A model generated the notes under the pieces. The model was not told the DNA's origin. It ran no database searches and saw only the letters and a program-made list of their open reading frames with translations. 64,000 nucleotides of DNA from Streptomyces sp. NBC_00344 (GTDB taxonomy: Bacteria; Actinomycetota; Actinomycetes; Streptomycetales; Streptomycetaceae), in NCBI RefSeq assembly GCF_036088315.1, contig NZ_CP107996.1:4919501-4983500 (forward strand), in the 5' to 3' direction. Both the position numbers and the translations under genes were made by a program. Positions 24,759 to 32,084 of this stretch are shown here, one piece after another (the first letter of the stretch is position 1; each line of letters opens with the position of its first letter).

Positions 24759-24790
24759 GTGAGGGCGGGCCCTGCACGGCCCGCCCTCAC
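24759..24790 (-). terminator. hairpin upstream of the traB-like gene
   Basis: Perfect 13-bp inverted repeat (GTGAGGGCGGGCC at 24759-24771, loop CTGCAC, complement at 24778-24790), 27 bases before the translocase start. It may attenuate read-through from the spd genes upstream. Confidence 0.6.
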
Positions 24791-25004
24791 GCGGGTGCGT
24801 ATGTACGTGGAGTGAGGGTGTTTCCGGTTTCCTGGTTTCCCAGGGGCCCCTACGCGTGTGCGCGCGAGGCCGGAAACTCCGGTCACCCTGCGTCGCTACG
24901 GGGGTTGTGGCGGCCGTGCGCGGACCGGGGGGTCTCAACCCACCCGGAAGGGGGGTCGGGAGCCCTACGAGCCACCTACGGCCTTTGGGTGTTCAGGGGC
25001 GTGG

Positions 25005-25379
25005 TTACCGGCGGCGCAGAGACTTCGAAGCGGTCTTGGTGCCGGTGCCGTTGACGGACTTCACGACGGTGACCACGCCCCACGCCATGACGGCCGCGAG
25101 GAAGGCCAGCAGCGCGAGGTTCGCCGCGATCGCGGTCAGAACACCGACGAGGAGCGGGCCGAAGTACACACCGGCCGCGACCGCGCCCGCACCGACGCCG
25201 GAACCGAGCGCGATGCGCTGGACGGTGCGGTCCGGCGGCGCCTGGTGGATGTGCTGCACGATCTGCTGCGGCGCCGCCTGCTGGGGTGCGGGCAGGTGGG
25301 TGGCGTCGGCGTAGGTGTAGGTGCCGTCCGGGAGCTGGACGACCGTGACCGCCCTGGGGGCGGGAAGGTGCTGGTCCAT
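25005..25379 (-). CDS. DUF6251-like two-helix membrane protein (Spd-type)
   Basis: A 124-residue protein. Residues 1-65 are polar and Pro/Gln rich (VVQLPDGTYTYADATHLP, PQQIVQHIHQAPPDRT). Residues about 70-110 hold two hydrophobic helices (GAGAVAAGVYFGPLLVGVL and LALLAFLAAVMAWGVVTV), and the tail is basic. This layout matches DUF6251 proteins encoded in Streptomyces transfer regions, thought to help spread of plasmid DNA within the mycelium. The ATG at 25379 has AAGGAG at ideal spacing. It is 14 bases after the stop of the RRQRL gene in the same operon. Confidence 0.85.
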   Translation of the reverse strand: MDQHLPAPRAVTVVQLPDGTYTYADATHLPAPQQAAPQQIVQHIHQAPPDRTVQRIALGSGVGAGAVAAGVYFGPLLVGVLTAIAANLALLAFLAAVMAWGVVTVVKSVNGTGTKTASKSLRRR

Positions 25380-25393
25380 GGTTCTCCTTCGAT

Positions 25394-25726
25394 CTAAGCC
25401 GCGGGGGCGAACGAGTCGGAGCAGGGCACGCACATGCCGAGCGAGCGCGGGATGCAGTACCCGGCATCACGACGGCACTCAGGGCAGGTCCGGCGGGCCG
25501 CCATCGCCCTGGCGAGAGCGGCGGCGCGGCCCGGTGTCATCGGGCGGACGGGCTTGGCCTGGTCGATGCGGTAGAGGTAGGCGACCAGCGGCCCCCGGCG
25601 TCGGCGGGGGCGTTCGAGCTGTGCGGCGACGTCCTGACCGCCGGGCCGCAGCCCGAGGGCACGGAGCTGGCGGCGGGTCGCGTAGCCGTCCGGGGCCAGG
25701 CGCCACCGATAGGTCGGGATACTCAT
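25394..25726 (-). CDS. RRQRL-motif zinc-binding protein
   Basis: A 110-residue protein with the diagnostic segment YATRRQLRALGLRPGGQ near residue 15 and a C-terminal zinc site CPECRRDAGYC followed by GMCVPCSDS. Proteins with this motif are common in Streptomyces conjugative elements beside DUF2637/spd genes; their role is not known. It overlaps the methyltransferase gene upstream (ATGA) and is followed by the DUF6251-like gene, so it belongs to the transfer operon. Confidence 0.85.
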   Translation of the reverse strand: MSIPTYRWRLAPDGYATRRQLRALGLRPGGQDVAAQLERPRRRRGPLVAYLYRIDQAKPVRPMTPGRAAALARAMAARRTCPECRRDAGYCIPRSLGMCVPCSDSFAPAA

Positions 25727-26469
25727 CAGGCAGCCACCCCCAGTTCGCTGGGATGAGGGGCGCTGCGGGCGAGCTGCACGAGTCGGACCTCTGGGCAGGG
25801 CACGGTGGCCGCGCCCCAGTCGTCGGCGATGAAGTCCCGGCCAATGTGCTCGGTGTAGGCGGGCGGGATCGCTTCGGTGAGTTCCTCGTGGACGTCAGTC
25901 CAGGTGATGCCCATGGCCTGCTGCATCTCGGTGACGGAGCCCTTGCCGCCGCCTTTGCCGTACGCGGCGATGTAGGGGCCGTCGCGCCAGACGCCGTGCC
26001 GCCAGCCCCGCACGGGGCCACGGTGTGGCTTGTGCGGGGCTGGTCGGGGGGCCCAGTACGGTCCGAGTTCGAAGTAGCGGTGGCGGAGGACCGAGAGGCC
26101 GAACATCTCCCCGCACAGCAGTAGGTCCTTGCGGAGCTGGGCGCCTTGGACGTTCTCGATGACGTAGGGGACGCCGTACCACTCGCACACCTCCCGCACC
26201 TGCGGAATTAGGTCCAGGTGGTCACGTCGGCCCCGGTTGGTTCCCTTGGTCAGTGCACAGGATGCCTGGCAGGGCGGTGAGTAGTGGACCAGGTCGAACT
26301 CCTGGCACATCTCCCTCGCCGCGTCCAACGCATGGCCCTCGATGAACCGGAACGGGTAGGCGGGGCGCGGGACGATGTCGACGCCGACCACGTCGAACCC
26401 GGCCCGGTAGTAGCCCATCGACGCCCCGCCCGCGCAGCAGAACAGATCAAGGACTCGCGGCCGGCGCAT
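25726..26469 (-). CDS. C5 DNA cytosine methyltransferase
   Basis: A 247-residue SAM-dependent DNA methyltransferase, compact for the class. Motif I is LDLFCCAGGASMGYYRAGF, the catalytic motif IV Cys is in YSPPCQASC, and motif VI is VIENVQGA. The usual large target-recognition domain is short. There is no restriction enzyme gene beside it, so it is an orphan that may protect the element from host restriction or mark its DNA during transfer. It overlaps both neighbours by four bases (ATGA), so it is expressed with the transfer genes under the GntR repressor. Target sequence cannot be read from the sequence. Confidence 0.92.
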   Translation of the reverse strand: MRRPRVLDLFCCAGGASMGYYRAGFDVVGVDIVPRPAYPFRFIEGHALDAAREMCQEFDLVHYSPPCQASCALTKGTNRGRRDHLDLIPQVREVCEWYGVPYVIENVQGAQLRKDLLLCGEMFGLSVLRHRYFELGPYWAPRPAPHKPHRGPVRGWRHGVWRDGPYIAAYGKGGGKGSVTEMQQAMGITWTDVHEELTEAIPPAYTEHIGRDFIADDWGAATVPCPEVRLVQLARSAPHPSELGVAA

Positions 26470-27317
26470 CAGGCCACTGCCTTGGCCGGACCGTCCGCAC
26501 GCTCGGTCCGCAGGGTCTCGCGCAGCACACGGGCCTTGGCGGCGGAGGTGTGGACGGCCTTGCGGATCCCTTCGGCCGTCAGGTCCCCGATCGGCCAGTC
26601 GGAGGTCACCGAGCGTGCCTCGTCCAGCAGTTCACCCGCCGTGCGGACCGGTCGGGGCGTCCGTGCGGCGTCCGGGACGCGGCCGGTCGCCGCACGTGGT
26701 CGAGCCGACTCGGCAGCCACCGCCCGCACCGGAACCGGCTCGATCCGCTTCACCAGGTCGACCGGCACGGAAGCCGGAAGGGCAGGCCGCGCAGTGACCG
26801 GAGCAACCAGGGCTGGGATCGACTCTCCCAGGTCAGGGGTAGACCGATTTACGGTTGTCTCTGTCGTTTTCGCCGCATTCGCCGGTTCGACCGGTCGGTG
26901 ATGCAGGACCTTGGCCACGAGGTCGGAGCCGAAGTAGATCGACCCGACCGGCAGCGACGTGGCGAGCAGGACCAGGGCCCAGTTGGCGGGGTCCCAGTCG
27001 GCCAGTCGACCCCAGTCGACCGAACCGCCGTGGAGCTCCGGGACGAGGCCGTGCACGTAGTTCAGGACCAGGGAAGCCAGGGTGTAGGCGGCCAGCACCC
27101 GCAGCGCGAACCGCCGGGCCTCGTCGGTCAGTACCAGCGTGGCGACCAGCGCCAGCGCCATGAGTCCGTCGACGACGAAAGGGTAGAGCAGGGCGGCGGT
27201 CTTGTCCGCGCCGGTCGCGCTGGCCACGTCTCGAAGTGCGTTCCACGAGACGCGAAATGCCATGGCGACGACGACCATCAGGGCAAACACGAGCAGGCCC
27301 TTACCGAAGCGGTTCAT
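26469..27317 (-). CDS. DUF2637 membrane protein, spread/transfer protein (SpdB-like)
   Basis: A 282-residue protein. Four hydrophobic segments lie in residues 1-130 (GLLVFALMVVVAMAF, AALLYPFVVDGLMALALVATLVL, FALRVLAAYTLASLVL, WALVLLATSLPVGSIYF), as in DUF2637. The rest is a cytoplasmic tail rich in Pro, Val and Arg ending in a helical segment with AEGIRKAVHTSAAKARVLRETL, like a DNA-binding helix pair. DUF2637 proteins are the spread proteins of Streptomyces elements. It is flanked by ATGA overlaps on both sides. Confidence 0.92.
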   Translation of the reverse strand: MNRFGKGLLVFALMVVVAMAFRVSWNALRDVASATGADKTAALLYPFVVDGLMALALVATLVLTDEARRFALRVLAAYTLASLVLNYVHGLVPELHGGSVDWGRLADWDPANWALVLLATSLPVGSIYFGSDLVAKVLHHRPVEPANAAKTTETTVNRSTPDLGESIPALVAPVTARPALPASVPVDLVKRIEPVPVRAVAAESARPRAATGRVPDAARTPRPVRTAGELLDEARSVTSDWPIGDLTAEGIRKAVHTSAAKARVLRETLRTERADGPAKAVA

Positions 27318-27580
27318 GCCGCACCGTCCGACTGCACGATGCGGGCGCGGTTCGTCAGGTCCCGGCGGGTGGCCAGCACCCGGTTGCTTGCCCGGCGAAC
27401 CCGCCGGGCGTCCAGCTCGTTGGCCGGGCGGTCCATGGTCATGATCTGTGCATCCAGCAGCTTGAGTTCCGCCTGAATGAGCGGCATCTCCTGCTCGATC
27501 GCGTCCAGCTCAGCAGTGGTCGGCTCGATGTCGAGCGACTCGGCCGTAACAAGGGACTGAAGTGCAGCGATGGTCTTCAT
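27314..27580 (-). CDS. DUF6284-like small helical protein, first gene of the transfer operon
   Basis: An 88-residue, mostly helical protein (TTAELDAIEQEMPLIQAELKLLDAQI and a basic C-terminal helix RRVRRASNRVLATRRDL). It resembles DUF6284, a small family seen beside DUF2637 genes. The ATG at 27580 has GGAGAAAA upstream. It is promoter-proximal in the operon that runs through to traB, and its 5' leader carries a strong hairpin (27619-27648) and two repressor elements further out. Function unknown. Confidence 0.8.
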   Translation of the reverse strand: MKTIAALQSLVTAESLDIEPTTAELDAIEQEMPLIQAELKLLDAQIMTMDRPANELDARRVRRASNRVLATRRDLTNRARIVQSDGAA

Positions 27581-27618
27581 GGGTCGTTTTCTCCCTGGTA
27601 GGTGGGACGGCCCGAACA

Positions 27619-27648
27619 GCGGCCCCGGTGTCTCACCACCGGGGCCGC
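27619..27648 (-). terminator. hairpin in the leader of the transfer operon
   Basis: Perfect 12-bp inverted repeat (GCGGCCCCGGTG at 27619-27630, loop TCTCAC, complement at 27637-27648), 39 bases upstream of the first transfer gene. It could attenuate transcription of the tra operon. Confidence 0.6.
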
Positions 27649-28043
27649 GCGCCGTCTTGGTCGTTCGTGGGCTACGAGCGACCACGGCGACCCGGCACCG
27701 CAGCCCGCCGAAGAGGCAGGCCCGAATGCCGGGCACCGTGAACGCTGGTGCTTCGGTTCTCCTGATGTCGCGCGGCGCTGCTTGTTCCGGGGAGGTCCGA
27801 GATCCCGGAAGTCGTCGCAGTTTCGAAGGTGTGCCGCGAGGTTCTTAGAGCCGATGGCGTTCCCCGGTCAGGGGGTGTGGGCCCCGGTGTGAAGGGGGCC
27901 GTGTCTCGGTCGGCTGGTCTCCACTCGCCTCGGCCGGAACGGTCACGGCCGCCGTGCTGCGGTGGATCACGCTGTTGAGTTTTGGCGTGACGGAATTGGC
28001 CCCCTCCGGAGATTCCGGATCGGGCGATGGCCACAACAAGAGA

Positions 28044-28065
28044 CTGGACCGGTGGACCGGTCCAG
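28044..28065. promoter_or_regulatory. GntR operator candidate 1
   Basis: 22-bp element containing GGACCGGT in direct repeat and the palindrome GGACCGGTCC. It shares 20 of 22 bases with 28146-28167. On the minus strand it fills the spacer of a possible TTGACT promoter driving the transfer operon. Confidence 0.75.
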
Positions 28066-28145
28066 TCAAGCGATGAATCCGCGCGGCGTCACTCCATCAC
28101 GAATAAAGGTGCAGGTGGGGAGCGCTTTCAAGGCAACAAAAAAAG

Positions 28146-28167
28146 CTGAACCGGTGGACCGGTCCAG
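28146..28167. promoter_or_regulatory. GntR operator candidate 2
   Basis: Second copy of the same 22-bp element (core ACCGGTGGACCGGTCCAG), 25 bases downstream of the GntR stop. On the minus strand it is followed by TTGAAA and, 18 bases on, TTTATT, another possible promoter for the transfer operon. Confidence 0.75.
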
Positions 28168-28191
28168 CCGTCTCTGTTGCTCGTGTTGCGC

Positions 28192-28908
28192 CTACATGGC
28201 GTAGGTGTCCACCTGCTCGAAGTACGAGGACGGCGTGACGCCCTCCTCGCAGACCAGCGGCTTCCCCTGCTCGTCATACGCCGTGTGCAGAAGCACGGCC
28301 ACCGGTGCCCCCTGCGGCACCTTCAGGCGGTCTGCCTCCGTCTCCGACGCAAGGCGCACGGTGGTGACGTCCACGCCTTCGGCCGGGCCTCGCCCGGTCT
28401 GACGTCGGACGTAGCGCGTTGTGCCTTCGGCGATCGGGTTGGTGTCGGCGAGGCGTGGTGATACCTCCGCGACATCCGGGGGGAACCACGCCTCGACGCA
28501 GCTATTCGGGGTTCCGTCCGGGAGCTGAAGGACGCGAACGCGCCGCAGCGCCTTAGTCCCGGGGGAGAGGCAGAGGGCGGCGGCGACGTGGGCAGGGGGT
28601 TCCGCCCAGTCAGGCGTACCAACGCGCAGGAACGGCATGCCGCCCAGGATGCGCGCCGACCCTGCGCGGCGAGCGCCGGCGGGGCGTGCCACGGGCGTTT
28701 CCGTGACGACGAATCCGGTTCCCTGCTTGGCCACGACCACGCCGTCGTTCCGCAGAACATCGACGGCCTTGATGGCGGTAGCCCGTGACACATCCCACTG
28801 CTCGGCCAGCTCGCGGCCCGACGGGATCGTCTCCCCGGGAGCGATCTCACCAGCGGCGATGCGGGCGCGCAGGAACTCTGCGATCTCTTCGTACTTCAGG
28901 ACTGCCAT
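28192..28908 (-). CDS. GntR/HutC-type repressor of the element (KorSA-like)
   Basis: A 238-residue regulator. Residues about 1-72 are a GntR winged helix (YEEIAEFLRARIAAGEI, then SGRELAEQWDVSRATAIKAVDVL and the wing AKQGTGFVV). Residues about 90-235 are a UTRA domain typical of HutC-type proteins (LRRVRVLQLPDGTP, EVSPRLADTNPIAEGTT, VPQGAPVAVLLHTAYDEQG). KorSA of pSAM2, the repressor of transfer genes, is of this kind. The ATG at 28908 has GGGG at correct distance. Three copies of a 22-bp element flank it: two between it and the transfer operon, one in its own divergent promoter region, which fits an autoregulated master repressor. Confidence 0.92.
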   Translation of the reverse strand: MAVLKYEEIAEFLRARIAAGEIAPGETIPSGRELAEQWDVSRATAIKAVDVLRNDGVVVAKQGTGFVVTETPVARPAGARRAGSARILGGMPFLRVGTPDWAEPPAHVAAALCLSPGTKALRRVRVLQLPDGTPNSCVEAWFPPDVAEVSPRLADTNPIAEGTTRYVRRQTGRGPAEGVDVTTVRLASETEADRLKVPQGAPVAVLLHTAYDEQGKPLVCEEGVTPSSYFEQVDTYAM

Positions 28909-28928
28909 GGTTTCCCCTAATTCCTGCC

Positions 28929-28950
28929 CTGGACTGGTCCACCGGTACAC
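28929..28950. promoter_or_regulatory. GntR operator candidate 3, between gntR and the cargo methyltransferase
   Basis: Inverted copy of the 22-bp element (17-18 of 22 bases match copies 1 and 2; core GGTCCACCGGT). It spans exactly the -35 box and most of the spacer of the methyltransferase promoter and lies 21 bases from the gntR start, so one bound repressor could control both genes. Confidence 0.75.
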
Positions 28951-28958
28951 ACGATACT
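28930..28958 (+). promoter_or_regulatory. promoter of the cargo methyltransferase, probably leaderless
   Basis: TGGACT (28930-28935), 17-base spacer, GATACT (28953-28958). The ATG at 28965 lies seven bases after the -10 box, exactly where transcription should begin, and there is no ribosome site. Confidence 0.6.
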
Positions 28959-28964
28959 GCGACC

Positions 28965-29783
28965 ATGTCGAATCTCGAATTGGCTCCCTCCGTGATGCGG
29001 TTCTATGGCGAGACGGTCAACGAGGACAGCCGCCTGCGCAGCTCGGCAGACGGCCGGATGGAACTGGCCAGGACTCAAGAACTCCTCCGACGCTTTCTGC
29101 CCCCCGCGCCGGCGCGTGTGCTCGACGTGGGCGGGGGAACCGGGATTCATGCTGAGTGGCTGGTGAAGGACGGCTACAACGTCGCTCTGGTGGACCCGGT
29201 GCCCCGTCACGTTGAGGCCGCGTCGGCGGTGTGCCCAGCGGCCGTAGGGGACGCTCGTGCCCTGTCCGAGCCAGACGACAGCTTCGACGTCGTACAGCTC
29301 CTCGGGCCGCTCTACCACCTGCCCGACCCCGCCGACAGGCAACAGGCGCTGGCGGAAGCTTCCCGTGTCGCCAAGCCCGGCGGGCTGGTCGCCGCCGCCG
29401 CGATCAATCGCTATGCGTCGCTCTTCGAGCACGTCACGTACGCCCACCTGCACACCGAACGAATCCATGCGTCCGTCTCCAAGATCCTGGAGACGGCTGT
29501 CTACGACGGCGTGCGGGGATTCACCCTGTCGTACTTCCACCGAGCCGAAGAGCTCGTGGCGGAACTGGTCGCCGCAGGTCTCCAGGACGTTCAGGTCTTC
29601 GGGATCGAGGGACCGGCATGGTCCCTCGTGAAGGCGGCTGAACAGCAGCCGGGCGATGGGCCGACGGATGACCTGATTGCCTCTGCCATGGCGGCGGCGC
29701 GGATGGCAGAGCCGTACCCGGAGTTGCTCGCCGCCAGCTCGCACCTGCTTGCCGTCGGCAGGGCGCCTGACGGCAATCAGTGA
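28965..29783 (+). CDS. class I SAM-dependent methyltransferase, cargo
   Basis: A 272-residue Rossmann-fold methyltransferase with motif I VLDVGGGTGIHAEWL, the acidic motif II VALVDPVP, motif III GDARALSEPDDSFDVVQLLGPLYHLP and the motif-post LAEASRVAKPGGLVAAAAI. The C-terminal half is a variable substrate-binding cap. The family is broad and the substrate cannot be told (small molecule likely). It is the only plus-strand gene of the element, divergent from gntR, with a promoter overlapped by operator 3 and no Shine-Dalgarno, consistent with leaderless translation. Next to attR, it is classic cargo. Confidence 0.9.
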   Translation: MSNLELAPSVMRFYGETVNEDSRLRSSADGRMELARTQELLRRFLPPAPARVLDVGGGTGIHAEWLVKDGYNVALVDPVPRHVEAASAVCPAAVGDARALSEPDDSFDVVQLLGPLYHLPDPADRQQALAEASRVAKPGGLVAAAAINRYASLFEHVTYAHLHTERIHASVSKILETAVYDGVRGFTLSYFHRAEELVAELVAAGLQDVQVFGIEGPAWSLVKAAEQQPGDGPTDDLIASAMAAARMAEPYPELLAASSHLLAVGRAPDGNQ

Positions 29784-29884
29784 CGGCAACGTGGGCGCAC
29801 ACCACTGCACCGGAGAGCACTTCCACGCACAGCGCAGCGTGACAGAAGCCGCGTTGGCCAAGCTCGTAAGGGCTCCCGGGCGAA

Positions 29885-29930
29885 CTTACAAAGCAGATGT
29901 CGGCGGTTCGAAACCGTCCGCGCCCACCAG
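29885..29930 (+). repeat. attR1: right attachment core of the element
   Basis: 46 bases identical to the tRNA-Val 3' end at 17213-17258. On the left it is preceded by GGGCGAA instead of the tRNA stem. On the right it is followed by TGCAAGGG. Confidence 0.95.
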
Positions 29931-29936
29931 TGCAAG

Positions 29937-29964
29937 GGCCCCTCGCCGATCATGGCGAGGGGCC
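29937..29964 (+). terminator. hairpin after attR1
   Basis: Perfect 11-bp inverted repeat GGCCCCTCGCC / complement with loop GATCAT. It occupies the same place relative to the att core as the hairpins at 17263 and 31537 and would end transcription of tRNA-Val if this copy were joined to the tRNA. Confidence 0.75.
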
Positions 29965-30173
29965 TCAACTCGCCAAGCTCCCGGCCGGCCTGGTCGGGAT
30001 CGACTGTAAGCGCGCTGTCGAGCAGCGCCCCGTCTCTCTGCCCACGCTGTCGTCACGGCGTTCTGACTGCGCCCGAGGATCCCCGAAACGACCGGGGCGG
30101 AACGCCGACTGCGCTGAGAAGCTGGATGCAGTCGACGCCCAAGCGGGGCTAGGGTCGTCTTAGGGGAGGCACC

Positions 30174-31130
30174 TCAACTCAGGCCCTCAAAATGAGAACG
30201 CGCGCTTCCGGCCTCTGTGCAGAGAGCAGTAGCGGCTTTAATCCAGGCAATCCGGTCAACGTTGGCTGCGTTGTTGACACGTGCCGAATTTAGTATGTGA
30301 GTGAAATTCATTTCCCCCTTGTTGTGAAATAGGCGAAATTCCTTGAACTCCCATCTCTTGCCTGCAACTTCGTCAAGAGTGCCAAGTGCATGAACGATCA
30401 CTTCCGGTGTCGAAATCCACGGGTATCCGCACACTGCGAGCCGCGGCCGAGCATTCCTCTCCAGTGCTTCCCACTGGTATCGAACTCGCATAATCCAATT
30501 GGCGCGCTCCTTGCGTCCCATCGGTTGGATGGCGGATTTGATGAGGCGGTTCTGTATTTCGGTCTCATTTGCCAAGTCGCGCAGAATTGAAGCAACCTCG
30601 GAGATACCATTGGATCCTGTTTCGCACTGCCATGCGTGGGTTTGAGTATCCCGATCAGTCTTATACCGCTCCGTGTCCCTATTCCTCGCCGACCCGTCCG
30701 GGTTGCTGAACGCGTTTGCGTTTGTCAGGAGTCTCATACTTCGTTTCATGGATGCCTCGAAGTCGCGGCATAATAGCTCCATGTCTGATCGAACGGTTGC
30801 CGGAACGCCAGGCTTGGCTACTGCCAATGTCGAAGATTCGAAATCGACAGCGAACTGAATGGAAATTGCTGTTGCCAGTCTGCGGTCTGCGGCGTCGGAC
30901 TCCTTTCTTGTGAGCCATCCAAGAAACAAGAGTACGAAGGGGACACCGAAGCATGCGGCGGCCACGCTGGAGGTCATGTTGACAAGAAAAGAAAATTCGC
31001 CCCAAAAGTGAGTTAGGTCAAATATAATTCCCGCCGTGAGGAGCGCCCCTCCTGCGATCGGAAGAGTCTTGCCTATGAATCGAACCTCTTTGGATGCAGA
31101 GTTCCAGATGGCGGAAATTTGTGAAAGCAC
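30174..31130 (-). CDS. membrane protein of unknown function in the small island
   Basis: A 318-residue protein I do not recognise. Residues about 25-45 (IAGGALLTAGIIFDLTHFW) and about 50-80 (VNMTSSVAAACFGVPFVLLFLGWL) are two membrane helices. Behind them is a cytoplasmic domain of about 230 residues with mixed helices, an acidic stretch (RNRDTERYKTDRDTQTH) and the segment WIMRVRYQWEALERNARPRL. The GTG at 31130 has GGAGGG six bases upstream; the ATG at 31163 has no ribosome site. AT-rich codon use sets it apart from the chromosome, like the PIN gene at the other end. A two-helix anchor with a large soluble domain recalls membrane effectors of phage defence, but there is no motif to prove it. 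Confidence 0.7.
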   Translation of the reverse strand: MLSQISAIWNSASKEVRFIGKTLPIAGGALLTAGIIFDLTHFWGEFSFLVNMTSSVAAACFGVPFVLLFLGWLTRKESDAADRRLATAISIQFAVDFESSTLAVAKPGVPATVRSDMELLCRDFEASMKRSMRLLTNANAFSNPDGSARNRDTERYKTDRDTQTHAWQCETGSNGISEVASILRDLANETEIQNRLIKSAIQPMGRKERANWIMRVRYQWEALERNARPRLAVCGYPWISTPEVIVHALGTLDEVAGKRWEFKEFRLFHNKGEMNFTHILNSARVNNAANVDRIAWIKAATALCTEAGSARSHFEGLS

Positions 31131-31487
31131 AAGCGTCCCTCCAGTAGGTTTCGTTCGGCGCATCGTACTGAGCTTGGACTCGGAGGTGTGACCATGTCGG
31201 TGCCCAGACCGGCCGCCAGCGGAGCAGGAACAGCTGTGCAAGTACATCGACGTCACCTTGGGCGACCATGGTGTGGACGTGGCAGCACTAACCGCGAACG
31301 GCGGCGTCACCCGTGGGGAGGTCGCTGACACTTGGCGCAACTGGTGATCGTGGACGGGCGGGCGCCGGACGTCGGCCGGCCTCTGACATCCGGTGACATC
31401 AACGGCAACGCACGTGGGCGGTGTCAGGCGGGCAGCGGCGGTAGGTCGGTGCCAGCTCGGGGGCCCGGTTGACCCTTCCTGGGCGAA
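31131..31487. other. upstream region of the island gene, to the third att core
   Basis: No gene with a ribosome site and protein-like composition. Holds the ribosome site of the membrane-protein gene (31131-31142) and then GC-rich filler up to attR2. Confidence 0.5.
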
Positions 31488-31533
31488 CTTACAAAGCAGA
31501 TGTAGGCGGTTCGAAATCGTCCGCGCCCACCAG
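31488..31533 (+). repeat. attR2: third copy of the tRNA-Val attachment core
   Basis: Matches the core at 29885-29930 in 44 of 46 positions. The GGGCGAA left flank and TGCAA right flank are also shared with attR1, so the similarity runs for nearly 60 bases. It marks the original chromosomal end of the integration locus. Confidence 0.93.
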
Positions 31534-31536
31534 TGC

Positions 31537-31570
31537 AAAGGCCCCCAACTGATCATGGTTGGGGGCCTTT
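31537..31570 (+). terminator. hairpin after attR2, probably the native tRNA-Val terminator
   Basis: Perfect 13-bp inverted repeat (AAAGGCCCCCAAC at 31537-31549 and its complement at 31558-31570) ending in TTT. It has the same GATCAT loop bases as the attR1 hairpin. As the outermost copy it should be the ancestral chromosomal terminator. Confidence 0.75.
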
Positions 31571-32084
31571 GACATTCAGTTCTGACGTCAGCGGGTGGAG
31601 GTTGGTCACCGCTGACCGGAACCGCCTCGTGATGGGCGAAAGATCCTCCTCCTGGGCGTTGGCAGAAACCTTCTCTACGGGTTCAAGAACCCCGCGCATG
31701 GCGTGGGCGCAGCCCTGAGCGGCTGCCTCCGCCTTGCTCCGGGCCTTGGCTACGCCGGTCGCGCAACCGGAGCCAGAGATCCTCACCGAGGTAAACGACA
31801 GGCACAAGGCATGCCTCCGGCGTGGGCGTTCAGGCTCCGGGCTGGAGTCGGGCGCCGTTCGCGGGTGCCGGCGGGTTGGTGGGAGCGTTGTGGGGCTTCC
31901 ATCCCGAACGCCTTCGACCGAGGCAGAGCCAAGCAGTGGCAGCCCGAGGTGTGAAGGGCGTTCGTACCGGGGCGCGCTCCACCTTGGCGCCCTGGACCAC
32001 GCCCGCTCCAGGGTGTGTGGGTCGAAGGCGGACGTGATGGGAGCCGGGGATGCGATGGGTTGGGGTGGATCCGATGTGCGCTAT
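31571..32084. other. non-coding or decayed DNA
   Basis: No gene I can support. A minus-strand frame at 31553-31807 (84 codons) has an alanine/glutamate-rich middle but begins without a ribosome site and ends inside the attR2 hairpin. The frame 31783-32469 is out-of-frame after 32085. Confidence 0.45.

Larger units (their letters stand above)
27581..28191. other. regulatory leader region between the transfer operon and the GntR gene
   Basis: 611 bases without a convincing gene. It contains the hairpin at 27619-27648 and two copies of the repressor element (28044-28065, 28146-28167). On the minus strand TTGACT at 28069-28064 followed by the first element and CAGTCT after a 17-base spacer is a candidate promoter for the transfer operon. 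The ORFs in it have no ribosome sites and biased arginine/proline composition. Confidence 0.6.
17213..29930. mobile_element. integrative conjugative element (AICE type) in tRNA-Val
   Basis: About 12.7 kb bounded by two identical 46-bp copies of the tRNA 3' end (17213-17258 and 29885-29930). Gene order is PIN-domain cargo, int, xis, iteron cluster, DUF3631 ATPase, small Cys protein, primase-polymerase, TraB/FtsK translocase, DUF6251-like, RRQRL zinc protein, C5 methyltransferase, DUF2637 spread protein, DUF6284-like, GntR repressor and cargo methyltransferase. A single FtsK-like translocase plus Spd-like proteins and a tyrosine integrase beside a Rep module is the hallmark of actinomycete elements of the pSAM2 kind. 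All core genes appear intact, so it may still be mobile. Confidence 0.95.
29784..30173. other. region with attR1 and its terminator
   Basis: Holds the att core at 29885-29930 and a hairpin at 29937-29964. The rest (29784-29884 and 29965-30173) shows no gene or clear repeat. Confidence 0.6.
29885..31533. mobile_element. second, integrase-less island between tandem att sites
   Basis: A 1.6-kb segment bounded by the attR1 core and a third, diverged att core (31488-31533, two mismatches). It contains one membrane-protein gene and no recombinase. It looks like the remnant of an older element, or a passenger mobilised in trans by the integrase at 18905. Confidence 0.75.

Noticed and set aside
31553..31807. 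84-codon minus-strand frame after attR2
   Set aside because: No ribosome site, ends inside the terminator hairpin, and no family resemblance. Could be a decayed gene but cannot be supported.
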